From: Bacteroidota bacterium
GTDB taxonomy: Bacteria > Bacteroidota > Bacteroidia > Chitinophagales > Chitinophagaceae
Reading direction: 5' to 3'
Assembly: GCA_023416995.1 (NCBI GenBank)
Contig: JAEZGI010000020.1
Coordinates: forward strand, 124,001-188,000
Length of the DNA stretch: 64,000 nt
Shown: in pieces, positions 43,319-52,182 of the stretch
Layout: each line of letters opens with the position of its first letter
Numbering within the stretch: position 1 is the stretch's first letter
Made by a program: the position numbers and the translations under genes
Notes under the pieces: generated by a model
The model's input: the letters and a program-made list of their open reading frames with translations, nothing else
The model's database searches: none
Told to the model about the DNA's origin: nothing

Positions 43319-43732
43319 CTAGTTTGTTTGATTAATTAATTTATCAATCAGCAATTTCATTTTCTCCTCAACCAGTTTAAGGTCCGGGACTTCTTTGCCG
43401 GTGTAAATGATAAAAAGGATCATCTTCCCTCCGGTTAATCCGACCTGTTTTTCCAGAGCTGGTTTCTGCTTACGGTATGCCTCCCGCAATAATCTTTTGA
43501 TCCTGTTACGATCAGCGGCCTTCTTAAAATTCCGGCTACTGGCACTGAAACCAGCCTGCAGGGTTGCAGTACCAACCAATGGCCGTGCATAGGTAATACG
43601 CAACGGGAAAGCTGTGATACTTTTTCCATCGCGGAAGAGTAATTCTATGAGTTTTCGGCTTTTTAGCCGCTCAGTTCTCCCTAAGGTCGCCTGGTTATTA
43701 ATAATTTTACTTTTTTCAAAGTTAATAAACAC
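43319..43732 (-). CDS. rnpA: Ribonuclease P protein component
   Basis: About 137 residues; the basic protein that assists RNase P RNA in maturing tRNA 5' ends. LGRTERLKSRKLIELLF opens the conserved part and FKKAADRNRIKRLLREAYR is the RNR signature. The start is uncertain: the frame extends to GTG at 43765 inside the rpmH terminator hairpin, a second GTG lies at 43732, and a -7-like TAACTTTG (43717-43724) sits after both. There is no ATG. I report the GTG at 43732. Confidence 0.88.
   Translation of the reverse strand: MFINFEKSKIINNQATLGRTERLKSRKLIELLFRDGKSITAFPLRITYARPLVGTATLQAGFSASSRNFKKAADRNRIKRLLREAYRKQKPALEKQVGLTGGKMILFIIYTGKEVPDLKLVEEKMKLLIDKLINQTN
43717..43724 (-). promoter_or_regulatory. 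-7-like element (TAACTTTG) within the 5' end of rnpA
   Basis: An exact TAnnTTTG match on the minus strand, downstream of both candidate GTG starts. If active, rnpA would have to start at a non-standard codon; it may be coincidental. Confidence 0.3.
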
Positions 43733-43751
43733 AATCTCCGTCCGCAGAAAC

Positions 43752-43776
43752 AAAAAAAGCCCCACAAATGGGGGCT
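43752..43776 (-). terminator. Intrinsic terminator after rpmH
   Basis: On the minus strand AGCCCC(C), a short ATTTG loop, GGGGCT and seven T residues. It lies between rpmH and rnpA, so most transcripts from the rpmH promoter should stop here. Confidence 0.75.
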
Positions 43777-43804
43777 AAGTATTGTTCGATTTGATCTTTC
43801 GGTA

Positions 43805-43960
43805 TTATTTTAAGCGGCTCTCATCAGAAACAGTCAGTTTATGACGTCCCTTTGCTCTACGGCTTGCCAATACTTTGCGACCGTTAGCGGATTGCATACG
43901 TTTACGGAATCCGTGAACTGATTTACGACGGCGCCTGTGTGGCTGGAATGTGCGTTTCAT
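43805..43960 (-). CDS. rpmH: 50S ribosomal protein L34
   Basis: A 51-residue basic protein that I read directly from the sequence. It opens MKRTFQPHRRRRKSVHGFRK, followed by RMQSANGRKVLASRRAKGRH and a short tail KLTVSDESRLK. The first 45 residues match L34 across bacteria. It is the first gene of the rpmH-rnpA-yidD cluster. Confidence 0.98.
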   Translation of the reverse strand: MKRTFQPHRRRRKSVHGFRKRMQSANGRKVLASRRAKGRHKLTVSDESRLK

Positions 43961-44072
43961 TGTTTTCTTTTTTTAAATTACTAACCCGTTCTGGAATATT
44001 GCCTGTGGAGAAACAGGCATCATTTCAAACTACAGCACGGGCACCATCCCGTATCTGCCGTGAAAGGGACGG

Positions 44073-44104
44073 CAAAGGTAATACAAAAAGCTTATTTGAG
44101 CCAA
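44073..44104 (-). promoter_or_regulatory. Promoter of rpmH
   Basis: On the minus strand TTG (44104-44102), a 21-base spacer, then TACCTTTG (44080-44073). The transcript would have a leader of about 110 bases before the rpmH ATG, long for this window, leaving room for control of ribosomal-protein synthesis. Confidence 0.55.
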
Positions 44105-44126
44105 GCAGTTTCCGGCTTTTTTTCTC

Positions 44127-45101
44127 CTAGTTATAATCAATAGAAAAGGACCCTTTGGTCAATTTCCTAGTAGCATTTGTGAGCGGGTTGATGCCGTTAA
44201 ATTCAAAAGTACCCTTGATGCGTTTAGCGTTTTTATCGTGCTCAGTAATAACCAGTTTGCCAGAGTCGGCAATATATGCTTCCAATGCCGCAGCATTGTA
44301 AAAAGCGATGTTCCCGGTGGCACCACCCAGTCCATAAGTTCCGGGGGTAATGTTTGAGGCAACCTGGATAGTGATCATTTTTGTTCCGTCGGTATCAACG
44401 CCCGACAAAATCAGCCTGTCCTGTAATGTGCTCCCGGAAACAATTTTAGGGGTATATGCGGCACCGTCGATGGATACAGTCATGTTACTACCCGTCGGAA
44501 CACCGCCGTTGTTTCCACCGCCGTTGTTTCCACCCCCGTTGTTACCGCTTCCGTTACCTCCTGGTCCGTTTCCGCCACCTGTAGCACTTCCGTTTAATGG
44601 CAGGTCCTGGAAAACACCATCAATCACGGTTTTGCGGCCATTGTCCATATCACGGAACAGGTTGAACTGAAAGGTTCCTGAGATGGTTCCTTTAACTGCA
44701 TCGATCTTCACTACATTCACAATACCGCCCGCATCGACCGGGTTAACGCCCTGGTTAGTGGTGTACGCCACCCGGCTCGTTTCAGTACTGTCTGTCCACG
44801 CTGCCGCATGAAGGCTGTTCTGGTTTAGAACGTATTCGCCGGTTGTGGATCCCAGCAGGGTAATTACCAACGATTTACCCTGGGTATTCTGGCCGAAGAT
44901 GGCGGTTACTCCCTGGTCAGAAGAAGCTACTGCAAACCGGTCGGCTATCCAACCTTTACCATCGATGGTCATTGAAAGTTTACCGTTTACATTGTTGGGA
45001 ACTCCGGTAGAACCCGGAACTTCAAAACTTTTTTCTTTGCCACAGGCACACATTGCAAATAAAGCCAGCGCAAGCACGCTGCTTTTCACGAATTTAAACA
45101 T
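44127..45101 (-). CDS. DUF6252-type lipoprotein with two repeated domains and a Gly/Asn-rich linker
   Basis: A 324-residue lipoprotein (lipobox MCAC, Cys about 19). Two related beta domains are visible: residues 38-170 ending GTISGTFQFNLFRDMDNG, and 210-324 ending IKGTFEFNGINPLTNA with KLTKGSFSID. Both fit the DUF6252 pattern of a surface or periplasmic beta-sandwich. They are joined by a low-complexity linker of GGGN/NNGG repeats (about 174-200), coded by near-identical nine-base DNA repeats. Function unknown; probably outer-membrane exposed. No operon partner is evident. Confidence 0.75.
   Translation of the reverse strand: MFKFVKSSVLALALFAMCACGKEKSFEVPGSTGVPNNVNGKLSMTIDGKGWIADRFAVASSDQGVTAIFGQNTQGKSLVITLLGSTTGEYVLNQNSLHAAAWTDSTETSRVAYTTNQGVNPVDAGGIVNVVKIDAVKGTISGTFQFNLFRDMDNGRKTVIDGVFQDLPLNGSATGGGNGPGGNGSGNNGGGNNGGGNNGGVPTGSNMTVSIDGAAYTPKIVSGSTLQDRLILSGVDTDGTKMITIQVASNITPGTYGLGGATGNIAFYNAAALEAYIADSGKLVITEHDKNAKRIKGTFEFNGINPLTNATRKLTKGSFSIDYN
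44509..44583. repeat. Short tandem repeat coding the GGN linker
   Basis: Imperfect repeats of CCGCCGTTGTTTCCA-like units within the DUF6252 gene, reading as Gly-Gly-Asn triplets on the minus strand. The copy number could vary between strains. Confidence 0.75.
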
Positions 45102-45187
45102 GGAGGAGGGGGTTAAGGGTTGTAAAACAACTCAAGATATAAGGAAAGCCCTGCTTCTCTAAATTTTCCGGCTAGTATTTTATTTAT

Positions 45188-46006
45188 CTAGAAAGAAACC
45201 TGTTCAGACAACACAGGGGCGCCATAAAACGCGGTTGCATGCTGGTCAAAATCCGTTGACGAGTCCGTTGTCCTAAAAGTCCGGCTGCCGTTCCGGCTGA
45301 GCCTGGTCTCCATCTCAGGGTGCCGCTGCAGATAATCTACCAGACTATCGGCGACGATGCTGCCCTGTGAAAGCACACTTGTTCCCACAGGTAGATATTC
45401 CCTGATCTGATCTGCAATCAACGGATAGTGCGTGCAAGCCAGCAAGACAGTATCAATCAGGGGGTCCTTCCTAATTAATGCATCAACGTGTTTGCGAATA
45501 AAATAGCCGGCTCCAGGTGATTGATGTTCATTGTTTTCAATCAATGGCACCCAGATAGGACAAGCCTCCTGTGAAACCTTAATGCCGGGAGAAAACTTCT
45601 CAATCTCCAGGGGATATGAACCCGAAGCTACGGTGCCCGTGGTAGCGAGCAAACCCACATGACCCGTTTGGCTTTGTTTCCCAATCAGTTCAGTGGTTGG
45701 ACGTATTACTCCCAGCACACGCCGGTCGGCATCCATCTTTGGAAGGTCCTGTTGCTGGATGGTTCGCAATGCTTTTGCAGATGCGGTATTACAGGCCAGT
45801 ATAACCAAGGGGCAATTGTTTGCAAAAAACCACTGAACACATTCGAGTGTATACCTGTAAACCGTAGCAAACGATCTTGGACCATAAGGCGCACGTGCAT
45901 TATCGCCCAGGTACAGATAATCGTATTGTGGCAACTGCTGAACAATTTCTTTCATTACTGTCAGACCACCATAGCCCGAATCGAATATGCCAATGGGTGC
46001 GTTCAT
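45188..46006 (-). CDS. murI: Glutamate racemase
   Basis: A 272-residue racemase that makes D-glutamate for peptidoglycan. GIFDSGYGGLTVMKEI is at the N-terminus, the first catalytic Cys is in ILACNTASAKAL and the second in LLACTHYPL. I start at the ATG at 46006 (MNAPIG); upstream only a TTG fits the frame. It is the last gene of the envelope cluster that begins near gldC, but has its own promoter element and is separated from ompH by a terminator. Confidence 0.96.
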   Translation of the reverse strand: MNAPIGIFDSGYGGLTVMKEIVQQLPQYDYLYLGDNARAPYGPRSFATVYRYTLECVQWFFANNCPLVILACNTASAKALRTIQQQDLPKMDADRRVLGVIRPTTELIGKQSQTGHVGLLATTGTVASGSYPLEIEKFSPGIKVSQEACPIWVPLIENNEHQSPGAGYFIRKHVDALIRKDPLIDTVLLACTHYPLIADQIREYLPVGTSVLSQGSIVADSLVDYLQRHPEMETRLSRNGSRTFRTTDSSTDFDQHATAFYGAPVLSEQVSF

Positions 46007-46012
46007 GATACA

Positions 46013-46020
46013 CAAACTTA
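46013..46020 (-). promoter_or_regulatory. -7 promoter element (TAAGTTTG) of murI
   Basis: An exact TAnnTTTG match ending six bases before the murI ATG, predicting a leaderless or very short leader. Confidence 0.5.
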
Positions 46021-46066
46021 ACTAACCTGTTTTATAATGCTACGTTTTAGCAGATGATATAACCAT

Positions 46067-46103
46067 CAAAAAAAAACCGCTCTCCACTGGAGAACGGTTT
46101 AGT
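46067..46103 (-). terminator. Intrinsic terminator after the downstream ompH gene
   Basis: On the minus strand AAACCG(T)TCTCCA, a short loop, TGGAGA(G)CGGTTT and a run of T residues. It sits between ompH and murI. Confidence 0.85.
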
Positions 46104-46133
46104 ATCGTAACACCTGGAAACCAGGCTAACAAT

Positions 46134-46703
46134 TTAGTTTTTAGCAGGAGTAGTTGCTGGCGGTGTTGTACCCTGGTTGCTGCTTGCATTAGCTGGCAAC
46201 TTGATGTTCAGCTTTTTTGCAACGAGTGGTAATACGTTATCACCGGGAGGTGCAACCAATACGCTTTCTCTTTCAAAAATATAAGCGAAGTTGTTTTCCT
46301 TAGCAACCGCCTGGATGGCATCAAGCGCTTTCTTATAGATAGGACCCATAAGACCTTGTTGTCTTTCCTGTAGTTGTTGTTGAATTCTTTGCTCTTCACC
46401 TGCGAGATCCTGGTAAATTTTCTGAAGTTCTGTACGACGTACTTCTTTTACAGCCGCACTTAAGGTAGTAGAGTCTTTGTAGAATTTGTCGAGACTAGAC
46501 TGGAAAGTTGTTTCCTTGTCTCTCAGATTTTGAATCAGGGCCTCACGGAGTTGGGAAAGGGTGGTATCAGCTTTGGCCGCATCGGGCATAACGCTGATGA
46601 GTTCCTGGGTACTGATGTACCCGTACTTAGTTTGAGCAGTTACCTGGTTAGCAGCCGCCATCAGCACAAATGCAAACAAACCGGCAGAAAAAAACTTTTT
46701 CAT
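46134..46703 (-). CDS. OmpH/Skp-family periplasmic chaperone (second copy)
   Basis: A 189-residue protein. The signal peptide (MKKFFSAGLFAFVLMAAANQVTAQ) is followed by the Skp pattern: KYGYISTQELISVMPDA, a long alpha-helical hairpin (residues 50-125, AVKEVRRTELQKIYQDLAGEEQ) and the closing strands NFAYIFERESVLVAPPGDNV. A Pro/Thr/Asn-rich tail ends it. It carries unfolded outer-membrane proteins to BamA. I use the ATG at 46703; the 45 upstream codons are unlike the family. Confidence 0.94.
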   Translation of the reverse strand: MKKFFSAGLFAFVLMAAANQVTAQTKYGYISTQELISVMPDAAKADTTLSQLREALIQNLRDKETTFQSSLDKFYKDSTTLSAAVKEVRRTELQKIYQDLAGEEQRIQQQLQERQQGLMGPIYKKALDAIQAVAKENNFAYIFERESVLVAPPGDNVLPLVAKKLNIKLPANASSNQGTTPPATTPAKN

Positions 46704-46827
46704 TGTTCTTTGTTTTTTAAGTCGCAGTGATAAACCGATGCGATGTTGTTTTAGTTTTAAAATCGAATTAAAATTATAAGTTGCGAAATAACACCACAGG
46801 GTTGTATTAAGCGCAATTGTTTTGGTA

Positions 46828-47337
46828 TTATTTAACACCCAATTCCTTTAGTACATCTTCGCTACGATCCAGTTTTGGGTCGGCAAAGATAACAGTAATT
46901 CCTTCACTTTTATCCAAAATAAAGTCAAACTGACGGTTCACAGCGATCTTCTGTATCGCGTTGTAAACCTTATCCTGTATGGGTTTCACCAGTTCCTGCC
47001 GTTTTTTAAACAGATCTCCTTCAAAACCAAAGCGTTTTCTCTGCAGATCCCGCACTTCCTTTTCCCGGACAAATAATTCGTCCTCGCGGCGCTTCTTTAA
47101 CTCATCGCTCAGCATAACCTGTTCAGCGTCAAAGTCCTTATACATCCTGTCCAAAACAACTTGTTTATCGTCAATTTCTTTTTGCCATTGCGCACTGAAC
47201 TGGTCAAGCTTTTTCTGGGCATCCTTGTAATCCGGAATTTTATCCAGGATATACTTGGTATCAACGATTCCATATCGCTGTGCATTCGCTGCAGATAAAC
47301 TCAGCACCAGCGCCGCAAAAATGAATAACTTTTTCAT
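46828..47337 (-). CDS. OmpH/Skp-family periplasmic chaperone (first copy)
   Basis: A 169-residue Skp-like protein with a cleavable signal (LVLSLSAANAQ) and then RYGIVDTKYILDKIPDYKDA. Its helical hairpin is strongly charged (KRREDELFVREKEVRDLQRKRFG), and RQFDFILDKSEGITVIFADP closes it. A second copy follows 124 bp downstream, so paralogues lie in tandem. TAAGGA stands just before the ATG, one of the few Shine-Dalgarno-like sequences in the window. Confidence 0.94.
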   Translation of the reverse strand: MKKLFIFAALVLSLSAANAQRYGIVDTKYILDKIPDYKDAQKKLDQFSAQWQKEIDDKQVVLDRMYKDFDAEQVMLSDELKKRREDELFVREKEVRDLQRKRFGFEGDLFKKRQELVKPIQDKVYNAIQKIAVNRQFDFILDKSEGITVIFADPKLDRSEDVLKELGVK

Positions 47338-47503
47338 CCTTATTAATTGTTTTGTGAGCAGGGCAGGCTGGAACTTGCGGTAAAACCCACGGGTATCACC
47401 GCATCTTTGTGCCCTTTAATTGGATTGAAGATAATGTAAAACCTGCTGTACAACAACCTTTGCGCCACTTTCAACCAAAATTTATGATCTGTGGAACCGA
47501 CCA

Positions 47504-50236
47504 TTATTCCGGTTCAAAACCCAGCATGAATGTAAAGCGGCTGGCGTCTTTCAGACTACCGCCCGGACGCAATCTGTCGAATCCGACACCATAGTCAAAC
47601 CCAAGCAAACCAAACATTGGCAGGAAGAACCTTGCGCCCACACCGGCTGACCGGCGAAGACGGAACGGGTTGTACGATTTGTAATCGTACCAGCCGTTGG
47701 CAGCTTCAAACCAAACGGTACCATAAATAGTACTGCTGGGGTTGGTGGTAAACGGATAACGGAGTTCAAGCGTGTATTTGTTGAACATGGTAAAGAACCT
47801 GCTGGCATTCTGCTGATCAGGATTAACCTTGGGATCCGAATTCTCATACACCGGATAGCCCCTGTGTGCAATGATATCATAACCCAGGATCATGTTTCCG
47901 TTGGCAAGACCGGCGTCACCCACCTGGAATCGCTCAAATGGCGAGAACGGCAGATCTTTATTATATCGGCCCATAAAGCCATACTTGGCAGCAATCTTCA
48001 ACACAAACTGGTTGGTACGCTCAGCACCAAAAGCGCGCCCGATGGGTACAAACCATTCTGCATTAAAACGCCATTTGTGAAACTCCGGAAATTTGAATGT
48101 ATTCTCCGCGGTCACGTTCTTATTGAACAATGAGTATGGTGGTGTAAACTGTCCACTTAAAAGGAAGTTTGATCCACTTGTTGGGAAGATCGGGTTCGGA
48201 CCAGCCGAATTTCTTCCTATCGCGACTTTCAAACTAAGATTGTTTGAAGTACCATCGGTAAAGTCGCGGCTGAAATATGGATAATTCTTCAGTTTGTACT
48301 GCGTGTAACTTAATGAATACACTAAGGAGAAATAGTCATCCGGCCATTTCAGTTGCTTACCCAAAGAAACCGAAGCACCAAAGTTTTTTAAACTGTTTGA
48401 ATCACTGAACACATAACGGTTAGTGCTTTGATTATAACCACCAGTGCGGAACAAACTTTTATATACTGCAACTGTAAGTGAGTTCTTTCTCTTTCCACCT
48501 AACCAGGGTTCAGTAAAAGAGAAGTTGTAAGACTGGTACGCACGACCATTACTTTGAACACGAAGACTCAACTTCTGGCCATCACCCGTTGGTAACGGAT
48601 CCCACGCAGATTTTTTCAGAATGTTTTTAATACTGAAGTTGTTGAATGACACTCCAAGGGTACCGGTTAAACCAATACCACCGCCCCATCCGGCCGACAA
48701 CTCCAACTGATCGGAAGATTTTTCTTCTACAGTATAATGAATGTCAACAGTACCATCATCAGGATTGGGTACCGGGTTGATACCAATCTTTTCCTGGTTA
48801 AAGAAACCCAGCTGCGCAATCTCCCGGTTGGTACGTATCAATTCCTGGCGACTGTATTTCTCACCCGGCAGGGTTCTGATCTCACGACGAATTACGTGCT
48901 CCTTTGTTTTTTCATTACCAGAGATGGTAATGTTTTTATATACGGCTTGCGGACCTTCAACAATACGGATCTCAAAATCGATTGTATCATTGTAAACCGC
49001 AGTTTCAACGGGCTGTATACGCGAGAATAAATAACCATCGTTCTGGTATTCACTGTTGATGTCACCACCTTCAGCGGTCATTTCTGTACCCAGCTTTTTG
49101 TTAAGGATAGATAAGTCATATATGTCACCTTTCCTGATACCAAGAATCAGGTTAAGGATGGAATCCGAGAACTTAGTGTTCCCTCTCCAGGTGATATTTC
49201 CAAAGTAATATTTGCGGCCTTCTTCTACTTTGATATCTACAAAAAGGTTTCCTTTATTATTATAGTATTGAGTATCCGCAGCAATTACCGCATCACGAAA
49301 ACCAAGAGAGTTATAATAACTTAATACCTTCTGTTTGTCTTCCAGGTATTTGGTTTCGTTGAACTTTGCAGATGAAAAAAGTTTAAACCTGAAATATGGA
49401 TCAAGTACTTCTTTTGTTTTTGTGACAGAAAGAAATCCTGCATCCGCCATGTATTCGCGGAAACTTGGAGTAGAGTTTTCGCCATAAGGACTATTCTGCT
49501 GGATAGGATGGATAGACAACCTCGACATTTCTTTGGTGCCCTTCATTTGTTTTTTCAGCTTCAGCTCACTTACTGATTCGTTACCATAAAAGTTCACATC
49601 TGCTATCCGTACCTTGTTTCCTTTGGCAACCTGGAAGTTGAGAATAACTGAGTTTGGAAGTGCGGGATCGGGAACCTCTTCGATTGTGACCTCAGCACTC
49701 TGAAAACCTTTTTCGGTATAATATTTCTGTATCGCTTCGGTAGCATTCAACTTCACATTTTCTGTAACCACACGGCCGGTGACCAAACCCGTTTTGGGTC
49801 TTAACTCATCAATCTCTGATTTCTTAACTGTACCTTTTAAAAAATACTTCGACAGGGCAGGACGCTCCAGGACATTTATTTCGATAAAAAGGTTGGAGCC
49901 TTCAAGCTTTGTAAAAAATATCTGGACGTTTGAAAACAATCTCTGGTTCCAAAGGTTATTTATTGCTTTACTGAAGTTGTCGCCGCCGGGCACTGTAACC
50001 CTGTCGCCAACATTAAGACCGGAAATTGAAATAAGTAATTGTTCGTCGTATCGTTTTGTGCCGGTAACCTTGATGCCACCAATCACATATTCTCTTGGTT
50101 GTGTGGATTCAAGCACTTCCTGCAAACGTGGATCAATAGAATCAGGTATTGTGTCTTGAACCTGCGCCCGGAGCCTGGAGGAAATAGGAAGTGTAAGAAT
50201 AGTGATAAAAAAAATCTGAGTAATCTTCCGCAGCAT
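47504..50236 (-). CDS. bamA: Outer membrane protein assembly factor BamA
   Basis: A 910-residue Omp85 protein, the core of the complex that folds proteins into the outer membrane. The signal peptide (FFITILTLPISSRLRAQ) is followed by five POTRA domains to about residue 500 (YVIGGIKVTGTKRYDEQLLIS first; VYKNITISGNEKTKEHVIRREI last) and a 16-strand barrel. The L6-type motif HRGYPVY is within the barrel and the chain ends in aromatic FMLGFEPE. At about 910 residues it is longer than E. coli BamA (810). I start at the ATG at 50236. uppS and porG lie upstream, both ompH genes downstream. Confidence 0.96.
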   Translation of the reverse strand: MLRKITQIFFITILTLPISSRLRAQVQDTIPDSIDPRLQEVLESTQPREYVIGGIKVTGTKRYDEQLLISISGLNVGDRVTVPGGDNFSKAINNLWNQRLFSNVQIFFTKLEGSNLFIEINVLERPALSKYFLKGTVKKSEIDELRPKTGLVTGRVVTENVKLNATEAIQKYYTEKGFQSAEVTIEEVPDPALPNSVILNFQVAKGNKVRIADVNFYGNESVSELKLKKQMKGTKEMSRLSIHPIQQNSPYGENSTPSFREYMADAGFLSVTKTKEVLDPYFRFKLFSSAKFNETKYLEDKQKVLSYYNSLGFRDAVIAADTQYYNNKGNLFVDIKVEEGRKYYFGNITWRGNTKFSDSILNLILGIRKGDIYDLSILNKKLGTEMTAEGGDINSEYQNDGYLFSRIQPVETAVYNDTIDFEIRIVEGPQAVYKNITISGNEKTKEHVIRREIRTLPGEKYSRQELIRTNREIAQLGFFNQEKIGINPVPNPDDGTVDIHYTVEEKSSDQLELSAGWGGGIGLTGTLGVSFNNFSIKNILKKSAWDPLPTGDGQKLSLRVQSNGRAYQSYNFSFTEPWLGGKRKNSLTVAVYKSLFRTGGYNQSTNRYVFSDSNSLKNFGASVSLGKQLKWPDDYFSLVYSLSYTQYKLKNYPYFSRDFTDGTSNNLSLKVAIGRNSAGPNPIFPTSGSNFLLSGQFTPPYSLFNKNVTAENTFKFPEFHKWRFNAEWFVPIGRAFGAERTNQFVLKIAAKYGFMGRYNKDLPFSPFERFQVGDAGLANGNMILGYDIIAHRGYPVYENSDPKVNPDQQNASRFFTMFNKYTLELRYPFTTNPSSTIYGTVWFEAANGWYDYKSYNPFRLRRSAGVGARFFLPMFGLLGFDYGVGFDRLRPGGSLKDASRFTFMLGFEPE

Positions 50237-50361
50237 TCCGGTTATTTTAGAGTTGAGCAAATTAAAACGTTTTATTAAAAATGATATGTTAAAGATAACG
50301 TCGGGATGCCCGGCCAGACGTGGTTTCTGTGTGACTTGTTAAAGCAGGTTGGGGGAGATTA

Positions 50362-51123
50362 TCAGGTCATAGCAATTTCATTATTGATCTGGTCACCCGT
50401 TTTTCCAAAACGGCGCTCGCGTTTTTGATAATCAAGTATGGCTTCGTAAAGATTCTCTTTCCGGAAATCCGGCCATCTTACTTGTGTGAAATACAGCTCT
50501 GCATAAGCCAGCTGATATAACAGGAAATTGCTGATGCGGTATTCACCGCTTGTACGGATCATCAGTTCCGGATCAGGAAGATCGCTGGTGGCGAGATATT
50601 TTTTCAGCGTGTCCTGTTCAATGGTATCGGGATCGAGCTTTCCATCACGCACATCAATCGCGATATTTTTTACCGCCTGCAGCAATTCCCACCGGCTGCT
50701 GTAACTAAGCGCCATGATGAGATTCAGACCGGTGTTTTTACTGGTGATTTCAAGCGATTCATCCAGCTGTGTCCTGGCATAATCGGGTAACATTTTTTTG
50801 TCGCCGATTACGTGGAGCCGGATGTTGTTTTTGTTGAGAGTTTCTGTTTCCTTCCGGATAGTATCGGCAAGCAGTTCCATCAGCCCGATCACTTCATATT
50901 CTGGACGATCCCAGTTCTCGGTTGAAAAAGCATAAAGCGTAAGATATTCCACTCCCAGTTCGGCGGCACCTTCCACGATATCACGCACGCTTTCCACGCC
51001 ATGAAAATGCCCGTAAAGGCGGTCCTGGCCTTTTTCCTGGGCCCATCTGCCATTGCCATCCATAATGATAGCGATGTGGCGGGGCAGGCGGTCAATCTTA
51101 ATTTGCTCCTTCAGGCTCTGCAT
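50362..51123 (-). CDS. uppS: Isoprenyl (undecaprenyl diphosphate) synthase
   Basis: A 253-residue cis-prenyltransferase producing the C55 lipid carrier for peptidoglycan and O-antigen. The signature IIMDGNGRWAQEKG is at about 20-33, TLYAFSTENWDRP in the middle and RTSGEYRISNFLLYQLAYAELYF holds the late substrate-binding Arg/Ser pair. The enzyme is cytoplasmic. The bamA gene follows after 125 bp; porG is 54 bp upstream. Confidence 0.96.
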   Translation of the reverse strand: MQSLKEQIKIDRLPRHIAIIMDGNGRWAQEKGQDRLYGHFHGVESVRDIVEGAAELGVEYLTLYAFSTENWDRPEYEVIGLMELLADTIRKETETLNKNNIRLHVIGDKKMLPDYARTQLDESLEITSKNTGLNLIMALSYSSRWELLQAVKNIAIDVRDGKLDPDTIEQDTLKKYLATSDLPDPELMIRTSGEYRISNFLLYQLAYAELYFTQVRWPDFRKENLYEAILDYQKRERRFGKTGDQINNEIAMT

Positions 51124-51177
51124 ACCTCATTTTTTGAAGGGCACGAAGGTACAAAAATATTAAGTGGAGCAAGGTTT

Positions 51178-52026
51178 TTAGTTGGCAGTGGGGCAACGAT
51201 AGGATGTGATGTTAAATGATACGAAAACTTCGGCAATGATATACTGGTCGCGTTGTTTGGAAAATCCGCGCTGTCTGCCTTCGATACCGATGATCTCGCC
51301 GGTTTCATATGACCTGTCCTGGAGCAATCTGGCCTGGGAAGGGGTGCCATCCGGTAATAAAGGGAATTTATCTGCACCCACATAGGTTTTGCTCACATCA
51401 TCCAGGTAATCGGTAGTGGTGAAACGGTGGGTCACTTCCGCACCGATATTGATCCGGTCGTTGATTGCATATTTTACCCCGACACCCAGCGGGAACGCAA
51501 AAGCCATACTTCCATAAGGTTTGCGGTCGGGATAGGCAGCATTGCCCTGGCCCTCCGTGCCCAAAGGACGAAGAAATATTTTTTGATTGTTCAGATAAGC
51601 ATAAGGATCGTAGCTGAATACTCCTGCCCCCAGCGTTACATAGGGTGTAAATGCGTGGTACGGATCGCCGGGAAGAAATTTGAAGAAGTTGAAATCACCC
51701 TGTACAGCCAGTTCAAAAACATTCGAATTGAAGCTGAGGTTGCGCCGGCGCTGGTAATCATTATCTGTTGAATAAATGTCTGAATATCCTAGTTGGGTGT
51801 AATGAGCACTTACACGCATCCCGACATAATTACCAAACTGCTTCCTGAAAAAGGCTCCAACAGCGAGTTTGGGCCTATTCAGACGCGCCTGTGTATTCAG
51901 ATCCCCAAAATAATGCGATGCGCCAAGAGATAATCCGATCTCACCCTGTTGCACGATACTCTCATATTGCGCATTGGTCATATACACAGTCGACATCAGC
52001 AATACGACGAAAAACAGCTTCTTCAT
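51178..52026 (-). CDS. porG: DUF6089-family outer-membrane barrel, PorG-like type IX secretion component
   Basis: A 282-residue protein with a signal peptide (FFVVLLMSTVYMTNAQ) and an eight-strand-like outer-membrane barrel: EIGLSLGASHYFGDLNT, VGMRVSAHYTQLGYSD, TPYVTLGAGVFSYDPYAY, LGVGVKYAINDRINIGAEV and a final QYIIAEVFVSFNIT. The DUF6089 pattern GEIGLSLGASHYFGDL matches PorG, which in Porphyromonas binds the periplasmic PorKN ring of the type IX machinery. Its position before uppS, bamA and two skp genes is the order I recall for porG in P. gingivalis, which supports the call. gldK-N genes are not in the window. Confidence 0.82.
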   Translation of the reverse strand: MKKLFFVVLLMSTVYMTNAQYESIVQQGEIGLSLGASHYFGDLNTQARLNRPKLAVGAFFRKQFGNYVGMRVSAHYTQLGYSDIYSTDNDYQRRRNLSFNSNVFELAVQGDFNFFKFLPGDPYHAFTPYVTLGAGVFSYDPYAYLNNQKIFLRPLGTEGQGNAAYPDRKPYGSMAFAFPLGVGVKYAINDRINIGAEVTHRFTTTDYLDDVSKTYVGADKFPLLPDGTPSQARLLQDRSYETGEIIGIEGRQRGFSKQRDQYIIAEVFVSFNITSYRCPTAN

Positions 52027-52182
52027 ATATTCAGTATAAATTATTTGCCTTTTCTAACCGGTTTTCAGGGGATGGAGCTTTGTCGTAGGGAGGAGGGTAC
52101 TAAACGGCCGTCAATATATTAACTATAATCCATTGATGCAATCCTGTAACGCGCGAATTTATTTTTTCTTTTGTTTGAAAAG

